A stretch of DNA of 64,000 nucleotides, taken from the NCBI GenBank assembly GCA_016716565.1, contig JADJWC010000001.1, positions 62,001 to 126,000 of the forward strand, in the 5' to 3' direction. This stretch comes from a bacterium (lineage in GTDB: Bacteria; Bacteroidota; Ignavibacteria; Ignavibacteriales; Ignavibacteriaceae). Below are positions 53,278-60,805 of this stretch, in pieces. Each line of letters opens with the position of its first letter. Within the stretch, counting starts at the first letter, position 1. Below the pieces are notes generated by a model that worked only from the letters and a program-made list of their open reading frames with translations, was not told where the DNA came from and searched no databases. The translations under genes and the position numbers were made by a program.

Positions 53278-53853
53278 ATGAGGAACACCAACAGCAATAA
53301 AAAGAACCTGTCACTGAAACACGGGGAAGAACTACTCAAAACATTAAAAGCACGTTTTGAGAAAAATATGACTCGCCATAAAGGAATTGAATGGACTAAA
53401 GTAGAAGCGAAATTGAAAAAAAGTAACGATAAACTTTGGTCGCTGAATGAAATGGAAAGAACCGGTGGTGAGCCAGATGTCGTTGGCTTCGATAAGAGAA
53501 CAGACGAATATATTTTTTATGATTGTTCAGCGGAAAGTCCTAACGGACGAAGAAGTCTTTGCTACGACGCTGAAGCTCTTGCATCAAGAAAAGAAAATAA
53601 ACCAAAAGACAGTGCAGTTAATATGGCAAATCAAATGTGCATTGAACTTTTAACCGAAGAACAATACCGCGAATTGCAGAAACTTGGAACCTTCGATGCG
53701 AAAACATCGAGCTGGTTGAAAACTCCAACTGAAATCAGAAAGCTTGGTGGAGCTATCTTTTGCGATCGGCGCTACAACAAAGTTTTCACATACCACAACG
53801 GAGCTGAATCCTATTATGCAGCCAGGGGTTTCCGCGGTGTGCTGAAAGTTTGA
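53278..53853 (+). CDS. DUF4256 family protein
   Basis: 191 residues. HGEELLKTLKARFEKNMTRHKGIEWTKV, MERTGGEPDVVGFDKRTDEYIFYDCSAESPNGRRSLCYD and ETSLW-like KTPTEIRKLGGAIFCDRRYNKVF all match the DUF4256 pattern. Conserved Cys and acidic residues suggest an enzyme, but no activity is known for the family. Cytoplasmic, no signal peptide. The gene is 4 bp after the membrane protein gene. Confidence 0.85.
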   Translation: MRNTNSNKKNLSLKHGEELLKTLKARFEKNMTRHKGIEWTKVEAKLKKSNDKLWSLNEMERTGGEPDVVGFDKRTDEYIFYDCSAESPNGRRSLCYDAEALASRKENKPKDSAVNMANQMCIELLTEEQYRELQKLGTFDAKTSSWLKTPTEIRKLGGAIFCDRRYNKVFTYHNGAESYYAARGFRGVLKV

Positions 53854-53906
53854 AGTTTGGGAATATTAAATAAGGGGGTGAAGTTACGCAACAGTTACCT
53901 GGGTTA

Positions 53907-54012
53907 GTCATTCCGGCCCTGCCTGTCCGGCAGGCAGGTTGTCCGGAATCTGAAATTCAAACGATTCAAAGATTCTGGACTCTCCCGACTTTGTCGGGAT
54001 CGCCAGAATGAC
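53907..54012. repeat. Twin REP-like palindromes in inverted order
   Basis: Unit 1 (53907-53952) is GTCATTCCGG...CCGGAATCTG around CCTGCCTG/CAGGCAGG. Unit 2 (53970-54012) is the reverse orientation, AGATTCTGG...CCAGAATGAC, around CCCGAC/GTCGGG. The outer ends GTCATTC and GAATGAC are themselves inverted, like paired REP units. Confidence 0.8.
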
Positions 54013-54056
54013 AGCCTTGCCTAAACACAGTAAGTACAAAGCAACTAAGGACGGCT

Positions 54057-54446
54057 ATGAACAAAGAAATTAAAGCATATAATGCTAAACAATCTCCCGA
54101 AGACAAAAAGATCTGCACTATCCTCGCTGAAGAAATTGATCGCGGTCTGCCCGAAGCAGAAAACAAAATCTGGCACGCACATCCGGTTTGGTTTTTAGAC
54201 GGCAATCCAGTTGTCGGATACAGCAAGTTGAAAGATTCTGTGCGATTGCTTTTCTGGAGCGGGCAATCATTCGATGAAGATGCTTTACACAAAGAAGGAA
54301 GTTTCAGAGCTGCTGATGTTCGTTATACTTCTGCGGATCAGATTAACAAAAAAGATCTAGCACGCTGGTTAAAAAAATCCAGAGATATACAATGGGATTA
54401 TAAAAACATTATTAAGCGAAAAGGCAAATTGATCAGACTGAAATGA
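54057..54446 (+). CDS. DUF1801 family protein
   Basis: 129 residues with the DUF1801 pattern: YNAKQSPEDKKICTILAEEIDRGLPEAENKIWHAHPVWFLDGNPVVGYSKLKDSVRLLFWSG. The domain is YdhG-like (a fold shared with iron chaperone-like proteins) and small. A second DUF1801 protein is encoded at 55275, with the CPBP protease between them. Function unknown. Confidence 0.82.
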   Translation: MNKEIKAYNAKQSPEDKKICTILAEEIDRGLPEAENKIWHAHPVWFLDGNPVVGYSKLKDSVRLLFWSGQSFDEDALHKEGSFRAADVRYTSADQINKKDLARWLKKSRDIQWDYKNIIKRKGKLIRLK

Positions 54447-54456
54447 TTCCCGGGAA

Positions 54457-55206
54457 ATGAAAACGAACAACAATTCTATGCAGTGGCTGAGATTGTTCCT
54501 TGGATTGGTTTTGGTTTTTGCTCTGTTCCACTGGACTGCAAGTGTATTAGGAAGTGATCGCGGACAGTACGGTGTACTAATTGGTCTGCTAGTAGTCGCT
54601 GCAATAATTACTGCAAAGATTTTTCTTTTCAACAAATCGTTTAAGGAATCCGTTAAAGAAGTTGGACTGACCAGTCCGAAATCTTCTGGTATTTTAATCG
54701 CAATACTCATCAGTGTTTTAATGCTGCTAACCATTTTGGTTTTCTCCTCAGTAACAGATTCCTCCTTCAGTTTTTATCCGAAATGGCATCTGCTTGTTCC
54801 GGGATTATTTTTTCAAGCCGGGATAGCTGAAGAAACTTTATTCCGTGGTTATCTTTTCGGTCACATCAGAACGAAATACAGTTTCTGGAAAGCTGCTATT
54901 CTTGCTGCGGTTCCATTTATTCTTGTTCATTTGATTATGTTTTATTCACTGTCTTTTGCAATAGCTTTCGCTTCCATTCTTCTGGCGGTTGTTACGTCAT
55001 TTCCCTTTGCCCGTTTGTTTGAACTCGGAGGAAATACAATTTGGGCTCCCGCAATTCTTCATTTTGTGGTGCAGGGAACGGTAAAAGTACTGGTGGCTCC
55101 GGGTGAATCCGCTCAATCATTTCCGTTATTCTGGATTGCGGTTTGTGCAATTATTCCACTGCTTGTTTTTTTAATGCCCGAGAAAAAAATTATTTTACCG
55201 GGTTGA
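54457..55206 (+). CDS. CPBP intramembrane glutamic endopeptidase (CAAX protease-like)
   Basis: 249 residues with seven to eight membrane helices. The catalytic EExxxR motif is AEETLFRGYLF (Glu125, Glu126, Arg130), followed by the second-site His in ILVHLIMFY near residue 167 and NTIWAPAILHFVVQG near 200. The family includes Abi proteases linked to bacteriocin self-immunity and to prenylated-protein cleavage. Starts 10 bp after the DUF1801 gene. Confidence 0.88.
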   Translation: MKTNNNSMQWLRLFLGLVLVFALFHWTASVLGSDRGQYGVLIGLLVVAAIITAKIFLFNKSFKESVKEVGLTSPKSSGILIAILISVLMLLTILVFSSVTDSSFSFYPKWHLLVPGLFFQAGIAEETLFRGYLFGHIRTKYSFWKAAILAAVPFILVHLIMFYSLSFAIAFASILLAVVTSFPFARLFELGGNTIWAPAILHFVVQGTVKVLVAPGESAQSFPLFWIAVCAIIPLLVFLMPEKKIILPG

Positions 55207-55274
55207 CAAAACCTTCAAATATTTATTATTATTTTGTTAAGAAAATAAATCATCACAAACAAAGAGAGTTACAA

Positions 55275-55688
55275 ATGGGCAAACTCGCACAAATAAAAAC
55301 AAAAGAAACCAGCGCAAGCGTTGAGGACTTTATCAATTCCGTTAAAGATGAAGCAAAGCGCAAAGACAGCTTCACGATACTCAAGATGATGCAGAAAGCT
55401 TCAAAGGAAAAACCCAAAATGTGGGGCAGCTCGATGATTGGATTTGGAAATAAAATCTACAAAAGTCCCGCAACGGGAAGAGAAGTTGAATGGTTTAAGA
55501 TAGGTTTCTCTCCGAGGAAAGCGAACATTTCATTGCATCTTGTACTTGATATTAAGAAGCACGCCGCAGAACTGAAAAAACTTGGTAAGCACAAAACCGG
55601 TGTTGGCTGTCTTTACATTAATAAGCTAGATGATATTGATTTGAAGGTTCTGGAAAAATTAGTTAACAACGCTGTGAAGACAAAATAA
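55275..55688 (+). CDS. DUF1801 family protein (second copy)
   Basis: 137 residues from the ATG at 55275 (AAAGAGAG upstream); a longer in-frame reading from 55143 would overlap the protease gene and has no site. SFTILKMMQKASKEKPKMWGSSMIGFGNKIYKSPATGREVEWFKIGFSPRKANISLHL is DUF1801-like but distant from the protein at 54057. Function unknown. Confidence 0.8.
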   Translation: MGKLAQIKTKETSASVEDFINSVKDEAKRKDSFTILKMMQKASKEKPKMWGSSMIGFGNKIYKSPATGREVEWFKIGFSPRKANISLHLVLDIKKHAAELKKLGKHKTGVGCLYINKLDDIDLKVLEKLVNNAVKTK

Positions 55689-55781
55689 CATCAAACATAT
55701 TTCGTCTCGAACAGAACGGAATAAGAAAATTTGTGCCCATCTTCTACAAGAAATTATTAGCAATTCAAAAGGAGTACGTAA

Positions 55782-56240
55782 ATGAAATTTCTTATTGGAT
55801 CAATATTTCTCTTGACTGTGTATTTAGTTTCTGTTCCTGCACAAACAATATCTTTACGAAACGATCAGGATTCAGTTTTAATAAAACAGTTAATTGACCT
55901 TGAATTTGAACTTAATGATCTTCTTGCGGAAAGAAATTTTGATACATACGCCGCATATCTTGCAGATGATTATATAAGAATTTCCGCCGATGGAAAAATG
56001 AAAAATAAAGAGCAGGTGCTTCAGCAATTCAACACAACACAAACAGGAAAAGCTGTTCCTGAAATTATGCAGATACGTATTTACGGAAACACTGCAATTA
56101 TGACTATACGCCTGACTATCACAACTGAAGAACAGGGAGTAAGCTCCATCCGTGAATCCCTGCTAACAAAAGTTTTTATCTTGCGTGACGGACGATGGTA
56201 TATGGTTTCAAACCAGGGGACGGCTATTGCTAATGAATAA
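55782..56240 (+). CDS. Exported DUF4440/NTF2-like protein
   Basis: 152 residues: signal peptide (LLTVYLVSVPAQ), then an NTF2-like fold with LIDLEFELNDLLAERNFDTYAAYLADDYIRISADGKMKNKEQVLQQF and a late DGRWYMVSNQGTAI, the DUF4440 hallmark. AAGGAG site before the ATG. Overlaps the next, related gene by 8 bp. Confidence 0.82.
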   Translation: MKFLIGSIFLLTVYLVSVPAQTISLRNDQDSVLIKQLIDLEFELNDLLAERNFDTYAAYLADDYIRISADGKMKNKEQVLQQFNTTQTGKAVPEIMQIRIYGNTAIMTIRLTITTEEQGVSSIRESLLTKVFILRDGRWYMVSNQGTAIANE

Positions 56241-56610
56241 GGAAGTGACAGAGGAATTCCTGCAGTCTTTTGCTGATGCATTTAATGCACACGATGTTAA
56301 TGCAATAATGTTTCATATGACAGATGATTGTGTATTCGAAGCTTCAGCGGGACCAGATTTTGACGGAAAGAAATTTACAGGGCAAAAGCAAGTCAGAGAA
56401 GCTTTTGAAGAAGTATTTAAATCGTTCCCTGATGCTCGCTGGAGTAATGCCAGACATTTCATTTCTGGGAATAGAGGATTCACCGAGTGGATTTTTACTG
56501 GCACTAAATCGGACGAAACTAAAGTTGAAGTTACAGGCTGTGATCTATTTACATTTAGGGAGGGGAAAATAGTGATCAAGAATTCATACAGAAAAAACCG
56601 CTTCCCTTAA
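56233..56610 (+). CDS. SnoaL-like (NTF2 family) protein
   Basis: 125 residues from the ATG at 56233, inside the end of the preceding gene, so translation may be coupled. FLQSFADAFNAHDVNAIMFHMTDDCVFEASAGP, FKSFPDARWSNARHFISGNRGFTEWIFTGT and GCDLFTFREGKIVIKNSYRK are the standard SnoaL pattern. Unlike its neighbour it has no signal peptide and should be cytoplasmic. Substrate unknown. Confidence 0.85.
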   Translation: MNKEVTEEFLQSFADAFNAHDVNAIMFHMTDDCVFEASAGPDFDGKKFTGQKQVREAFEEVFKSFPDARWSNARHFISGNRGFTEWIFTGTKSDETKVEVTGCDLFTFREGKIVIKNSYRKNRFP

Positions 56611-56844
56611 TAAAGTTTGTAATATAATAAACCGCCCATAAGTTTGTCCTAACTTTATTTGCCTGCCTCGCTCAATGCACACCTTCGGGAAAAATGTTAC
56701 CGCTTAAACGTAGAATGATTGGTTTTGATGCTAATTGAAATGTTGAAGATATTTTTTTGCAGTATAATTAATAATTTAAACTTAGTATAATGGTCAATGA
56801 GAAGTCAGATGTATTTATGTTAAACATTATAAGAGATTCCTATT

Positions 56845-57714
56845 ATGGTTTCGAACATTCAAAAAGAAAAAGCTGAGCTGTTCCTGAAATATCATCACGA
56901 CAAAGAAATTCTTGTTCTGTTAAACTCGTGGGATATCGGAAGTTCCAAATTGATAGAAGCAAGCGGTTACAAAGCAATCGCAACTACAAGTATGGGAGTA
57001 GCTGCATCTTTAGGTTATCCTGATTGCCAGATAATAACTTTATCCGAAATGATTAATGTTATAACCGGAATAGTAAAAGCAGTAAAAGTTCCGGTGTCTG
57101 TGGATATAGAAGCTGGTTATGGAAATAATTTAAATGAAATAATTGAATCCGTTAAGAAGATAATTGCAACAGGAATTGTTGGAGTAAACATTGAGGATAG
57201 TCTTGATTTAAGTCCGGCACTTATTGACGAGAAGGAATTCTGCGAGAGAATTTCTGCGATTCGTGAGTTATCAGATTCGCTGGGATTTCATATGGTAATT
57301 AATGCGAGAACGGATTCATTTTATGTTTCATCAGGTTCACAACAAGAAAAATTATCTGAATCAATTAAGCGCGGAAATAAATACCGTGAAGCTGGTGCCG
57401 ACTGTATATTTGTTCAGCCTGTCTCGGACAAAGAAACCATTTCAACATTGGTAAAAGAAATCAATGCGCCAATTAATATTCTTGCAAACCCTACGATTGG
57501 GGCGGGAGTAACTCCATCCATAAGTGAACTTCAGGATTTAGGTGTTGCCCGGGTAAGTCTTGGTTCAAGTCTGATGAAAGCTACTCTGGCTTTAATAAAA
57601 AAAGTTGCTGATGAACTTTCTGAAAAAGGCACTTACAATATTTTATTAAATACTTTAACTCCGATCACCGATGCAGCAACAGCTTATAAAATGGCAATCG
57701 GTTTGAATAAGTAG
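56845..57714 (+). CDS. PEP mutase/isocitrate lyase superfamily protein (intact paralog)
   Basis: 289 residues, full length. LVLLNSWDIGSSKLIEASGYKAIATTSMGVAASLGYPD, SVDIEAGYGN (metal and substrate Asp/Glu), GVNIEDSLD, MVINARTDSFY and DCIFVQPVSDKETI mark the superfamily barrel. Members act on 2-methylisocitrate, oxaloacetate or phosphonates; the exact activity here is unclear. It resembles the broken gene at 10620 throughout. Its stop codon (TAG, 57712-57714) lies at the first bases of a direct repeat, so its end may have been set by that insertion. Confidence 0.87.
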   Translation: MVSNIQKEKAELFLKYHHDKEILVLLNSWDIGSSKLIEASGYKAIATTSMGVAASLGYPDCQIITLSEMINVITGIVKAVKVPVSVDIEAGYGNNLNEIIESVKKIIATGIVGVNIEDSLDLSPALIDEKEFCERISAIRELSDSLGFHMVINARTDSFYVSSGSQQEKLSESIKRGNKYREAGADCIFVQPVSDKETISTLVKEINAPINILANPTIGAGVTPSISELQDLGVARVSLGSSLMKATLALIKKVADELSEKGTYNILLNTLTPITDAATAYKMAIGLNK

Positions 57715-57900
57715 GTGGTTTCGATACGTCCCGACAAATCGGGACTAGTCAACCACCATTTAGAAAGTTAAGGTTAACGAGCGTTACGAAAAACCGAAAC
57801 GACTCAACCGCCTTTCAGGCAGATAAGGTTGTCGAGTTTTTCGAACAAAGTGAGAAAAGTATCGAGACAACCTGATGATAGTAAAATTAAGATTAGCAAC
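57713..57900. repeat. Left direct repeat flanking the GIY-YIG gene
   Basis: About 188 bp, clearly homologous to 58210-58387 (same order of three hairpins, about 75 to 80 percent identical by eye). Hairpin 1 is GGTGGTT...AACCACC enclosing GTCCCGA/TCGGGAC. Hairpin 3 has arms AGGTTGTC/GACAACCT. Both copies end in GATTAGCAAC. No transposase is present. Confidence 0.85.
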
Positions 57901-57920
57901 ATATCAACAATAAATTTGTT

Positions 57921-58268
57921 TTGAGCAAGGGCTATACTTACATACTTGAGTGTGCAGATGGAACTTTTTATACAGGCAGCACAAAGGATTTGGAAAAAAG
58001 AATCTGGCAACACAACAATGGTATTGGTGCAAACTATACTAAGACCAGACTTCCTGTTGATTTGGTGTATTATGAAGAATATATCAGGATTGATGAGGCT
58101 TTTTATCGTGAAAAACAGATTCAGGGTTGGAGCAGAAAAAAGAAATTAGCGCTCATTGAAGGCAAGCCGGAGTTATTGCCTAAACTGGCAAAAAAGATTT
58201 TCAAGAGGCAGGTGGTTTCGATACGTCCCGACAAATCGGGACTACTCAACCACCGTATAGAAAGTTAA
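57921..58268 (+). CDS. GIY-YIG nuclease, repeat-flanked
   Basis: 115 residues from a TTG start, the only start ahead of the fold. YTYILECADGTFYTGSTKDLEKRIWQHNNG holds the GIY-YIG strands and the catalytic Arg, and EAFYREKQIQGWSRKKKLALIEG the second conserved helix with its Glu. This is the common single-domain URI-type endonuclease. The last 19 residues (QVVSIRPDKSGLLNHRIES) are encoded by the right direct repeat, so the coding region runs into the element. The gene lies exactly between two copies of that repeat, suggesting that it and the repeats move or spread together. Confidence 0.85.
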   Translation: MSKGYTYILECADGTFYTGSTKDLEKRIWQHNNGIGANYTKTRLPVDLVYYEEYIRIDEAFYREKQIQGWSRKKKLALIEGKPELLPKLAKKIFKRQVVSIRPDKSGLLNHRIES

Positions 58269-58387
58269 GGTTGACAAGTGTTGCGAAATGACGAAACGAC
58301 TCAACCCCCTTTAAGCAATTAAGGTTGTCGAGTGTTCCGAGTAAAACGAGGAACGTATCGAGATAACCGTTACGTTAGGATTAGCAA
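58210..58387. repeat. Right direct repeat flanking the GIY-YIG gene
   Basis: About 178 bp. It starts inside the nuclease gene (codon 97) with the same bases as the left copy and ends in GATTAGCAAC. It keeps the three hairpins with arm changes matched on both sides in places, which suggests the folded form matters. Confidence 0.85.
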
Positions 58388-58417
58388 CTACCATGGTCGC
58401 ACAGTGACAGATTTTAC

Positions 58418-60805
58418 TTACTTGTTAGCGTGCATCTCAAGAATTCTCTCCGCTCTCGGTTTGTACAAGGTGTGATACATTAAATCGAGATAAGCATTAA
58501 GCTCGGACATTTCAAGATTCGTTGTGTATCTCCAGAAACCGTAGATCTTTGCAAGCGAAAGAAGATTCTGCGAGTAAAGTTCCCAGTTAAAAGATCTGTC
58601 CACGCGAGTAATTCCCGCTTCGGAGATTTTCTTCCAGTAATTTTCTTCTTCCTTGCATCGCTTAAAAAAGTTAACCAGCTTTTCAGTTGTTTCATTTCCG
58701 TTTATCGGGTCAATATGAAAACCCGAGACCTTGTTCTCAATAATTTCAAGCGGTCCGCCGTATTGAGTTGCAAAAGTCGGCAGTCCGGAACGCATCGCTT
58801 CAATTACAGTCAGACCAAAACCTTCAAACAAAGCTGGCTGGACAAAAACACCACGCTTGTCTGCAATAACCCTGTAAAACTCCGGCACACGAAGCCTGTC
58901 GGCATCGCCCTGTATCCATCGCATTTTATCTTTCAGGTTATATTTATTAATGTATTCGTGCATCTGGTGAACCTGCTCTTTTTCTTCCGAGTCGGTTGAG
59001 TGCTCTGCATTAATTTTTCCTGCAACGATAATAAGATTTGCAAGCGACTGAAGCTCTTCGCTTTCACCAAACCATTTTACAAGCGAAGTAAGGTTTTTAA
59101 TTTTATCCAGCCTGGCCATTGAAAATATCGGCGGCAGGTCGGGATTCTTCAGCTCGCCAACAATTCTATCAGAAGAAGTCTTGAAAAGTTTTTGCTCAAC
59201 TTCTTCTGTCATTTCCTTGATCCTGTTTTCCTGCAGATGAAACGGAAAAAAAGCTTCTGCATTAACTCCGGGAGGCAGTATGTTAAATTTCGGATGAAAA
59301 ATATTTATTCCGCCAGCCACGCGGTACAAACCCGGCATAGTAAAGTTCACATAAGATTCATACTGCCCGATGCTGTCTTCGCGTCCCGCAATTTCCTGGT
59401 AAGTTGAAGTGATAATAAAATCAGCGGCGTTCATCGCGAGCAGGTCTGCAGTAAATTGAGTTGAAAAATTATACTGGTTTTCGAGTTCTTTCCAGTAGAG
59501 TCCGCTGTAAAGATATTTACTTTTCTCAAGTGCGTGTGCAACATTGCACTGAGTCACACCAAATCTTTTCGCAAGAATGGAAGCGACAAGATTTCCATCC
59601 GAGTAATTCCCGATAACAAGGTCCGGTCGCGTTCCGAATTCAACCATTAATTCTTTGTATGAATCTTCCGCAAACTCTTCAAGGTATGGCCATATCTCAA
59701 ATCTTGAAATCCAGTTGTCGGTAATCTTTTTATTATGCTCTCTAAAAGGAATGCGAAGTATCCAGACGTTTTTTGTGCCGTGGACTTTTTCCATTCTCTG
59801 GTTGCAGGAAGTTCCGTTTGAGTTCGGAATTAACCTTGTGAGAATAATTATTTTGGGAGTGGTTTCAATTCCCGCACTCTGCAGCGACTCATAAATATTT
59901 TTTTCGAGTGCTTTTACCTGGTCAAGTATGTAAACAATCTGTCCTCCTGTATCGGGTTTGCCTAAAACATTCTCCTGTGCAAAGTAACCGTGCGGAGTAA
60001 TTATCGCAACATTGAATATCATCGGGATCCGCGAGAGAAAACTTTTCAGCACTTCATGATCGGGTGAATGCAGAAGCGCATCAAGCTGTTCGAGACTTTC
60101 CTTTATTCTGCCGGCAGTATTTCCGAGTCCGGGTTCAAAGCCAAGTTCCTGCAGTTTGTGCCTGATGCTGCTGTAAGGTTCTTCCGGTTCATATTCAGAA
60201 AGAAACCTGATGCCTTTGTTGATTGATGAATTGAGTTCTTCTGTGTCTTTGATCCTGTCATTCAACACGAGCTGTTCGCCATTATGCTTATGCACAAAAA
60301 GAAAATTGAAAAGTGCCTCGCTCATCTTTTCTGTGTTTGTAAACAGCTTGCTCGAGAGATACCTGTTCAGAAACTCAACGCCTCTGCCGATACTTTTTGA
60401 TTCACGTATGTTTGGGAACTGTTCGTAAAATGCCTGGAAGTTCAGAGTAAGAAGATCGTTCACATGATGCGGATCTTTATATCTCTCTTTTGCTTTAAGA
60501 TATTCGACGGTTCCTATTCTTTCATAGCTGCAGTCTTCAATATTGAACTGATGATAGCTGGACGTTCCTATTTTTTCTCTCATCTCAAAAAAGAGAGCGC
60601 TCCCGACGGAAACTGATTCTGTAATTTTACTTACAACATCTCTTATTTCATCAAGACTTTTTCCGTTCTTCTTTTCCATCTTGAGCAGTATTTCAAGAAG
60701 GTCGCCTTTGACCAGCAGCTTTCTTTCAACGGATGCAACGTTTGTTAAATATCTGCAGAAAACTTTTTTCTTTTCTTTTAGCAGCGCTTCTATTTTTTTA
60801 CTCAT
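58418..60805 (-). CDS. sus: Sucrose synthase
   Basis: 795 residues, close to the about 805 of plant and cyanobacterial enzymes. The N-terminal regulatory regions (about 1-260) precede the GT-B glycosyltransferase: ITPHGYFAQENVLGKPDTGGQIVYILDQVKALE near 272-304, GNYSDGNLVASILAKRFGVTQCNVAHALEKSKY, and the C-terminal EX7E-type motif ALFEGFGLTVIEAMRSGLPTFAT. It interconverts sucrose plus UDP (or ADP) with nucleotide-glucose and fructose. It is the third gene of the operon, overlapping the synthase-phosphatase gene by 4 bp. In plants the direction is usually cleavage. Confidence 0.93.
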   Translation of the reverse strand: MSKKIEALLKEKKKVFCRYLTNVASVERKLLVKGDLLEILLKMEKKNGKSLDEIRDVVSKITESVSVGSALFFEMREKIGTSSYHQFNIEDCSYERIGTVEYLKAKERYKDPHHVNDLLTLNFQAFYEQFPNIRESKSIGRGVEFLNRYLSSKLFTNTEKMSEALFNFLFVHKHNGEQLVLNDRIKDTEELNSSINKGIRFLSEYEPEEPYSSIRHKLQELGFEPGLGNTAGRIKESLEQLDALLHSPDHEVLKSFLSRIPMIFNVAIITPHGYFAQENVLGKPDTGGQIVYILDQVKALEKNIYESLQSAGIETTPKIIILTRLIPNSNGTSCNQRMEKVHGTKNVWILRIPFREHNKKITDNWISRFEIWPYLEEFAEDSYKELMVEFGTRPDLVIGNYSDGNLVASILAKRFGVTQCNVAHALEKSKYLYSGLYWKELENQYNFSTQFTADLLAMNAADFIITSTYQEIAGREDSIGQYESYVNFTMPGLYRVAGGINIFHPKFNILPPGVNAEAFFPFHLQENRIKEMTEEVEQKLFKTSSDRIVGELKNPDLPPIFSMARLDKIKNLTSLVKWFGESEELQSLANLIIVAGKINAEHSTDSEEKEQVHQMHEYINKYNLKDKMRWIQGDADRLRVPEFYRVIADKRGVFVQPALFEGFGLTVIEAMRSGLPTFATQYGGPLEIIENKVSGFHIDPINGNETTEKLVNFFKRCKEEENYWKKISEAGITRVDRSFNWELYSQNLLSLAKIYGFWRYTTNLEMSELNAYLDLMYHTLYKPRAERILEMHANK

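Noticed and set aside
55143..55274. Longer start for the second DUF1801 gene
   Set aside because: It would overlap the protease gene and lacks a site; the family begins at the ATG at 55275.
57804..58013. Minus-strand ORF of 69 codons in the left direct repeat
   Set aside because: It lies over the repeat and the start of the GIY-YIG gene and has no recognisable protein signature.
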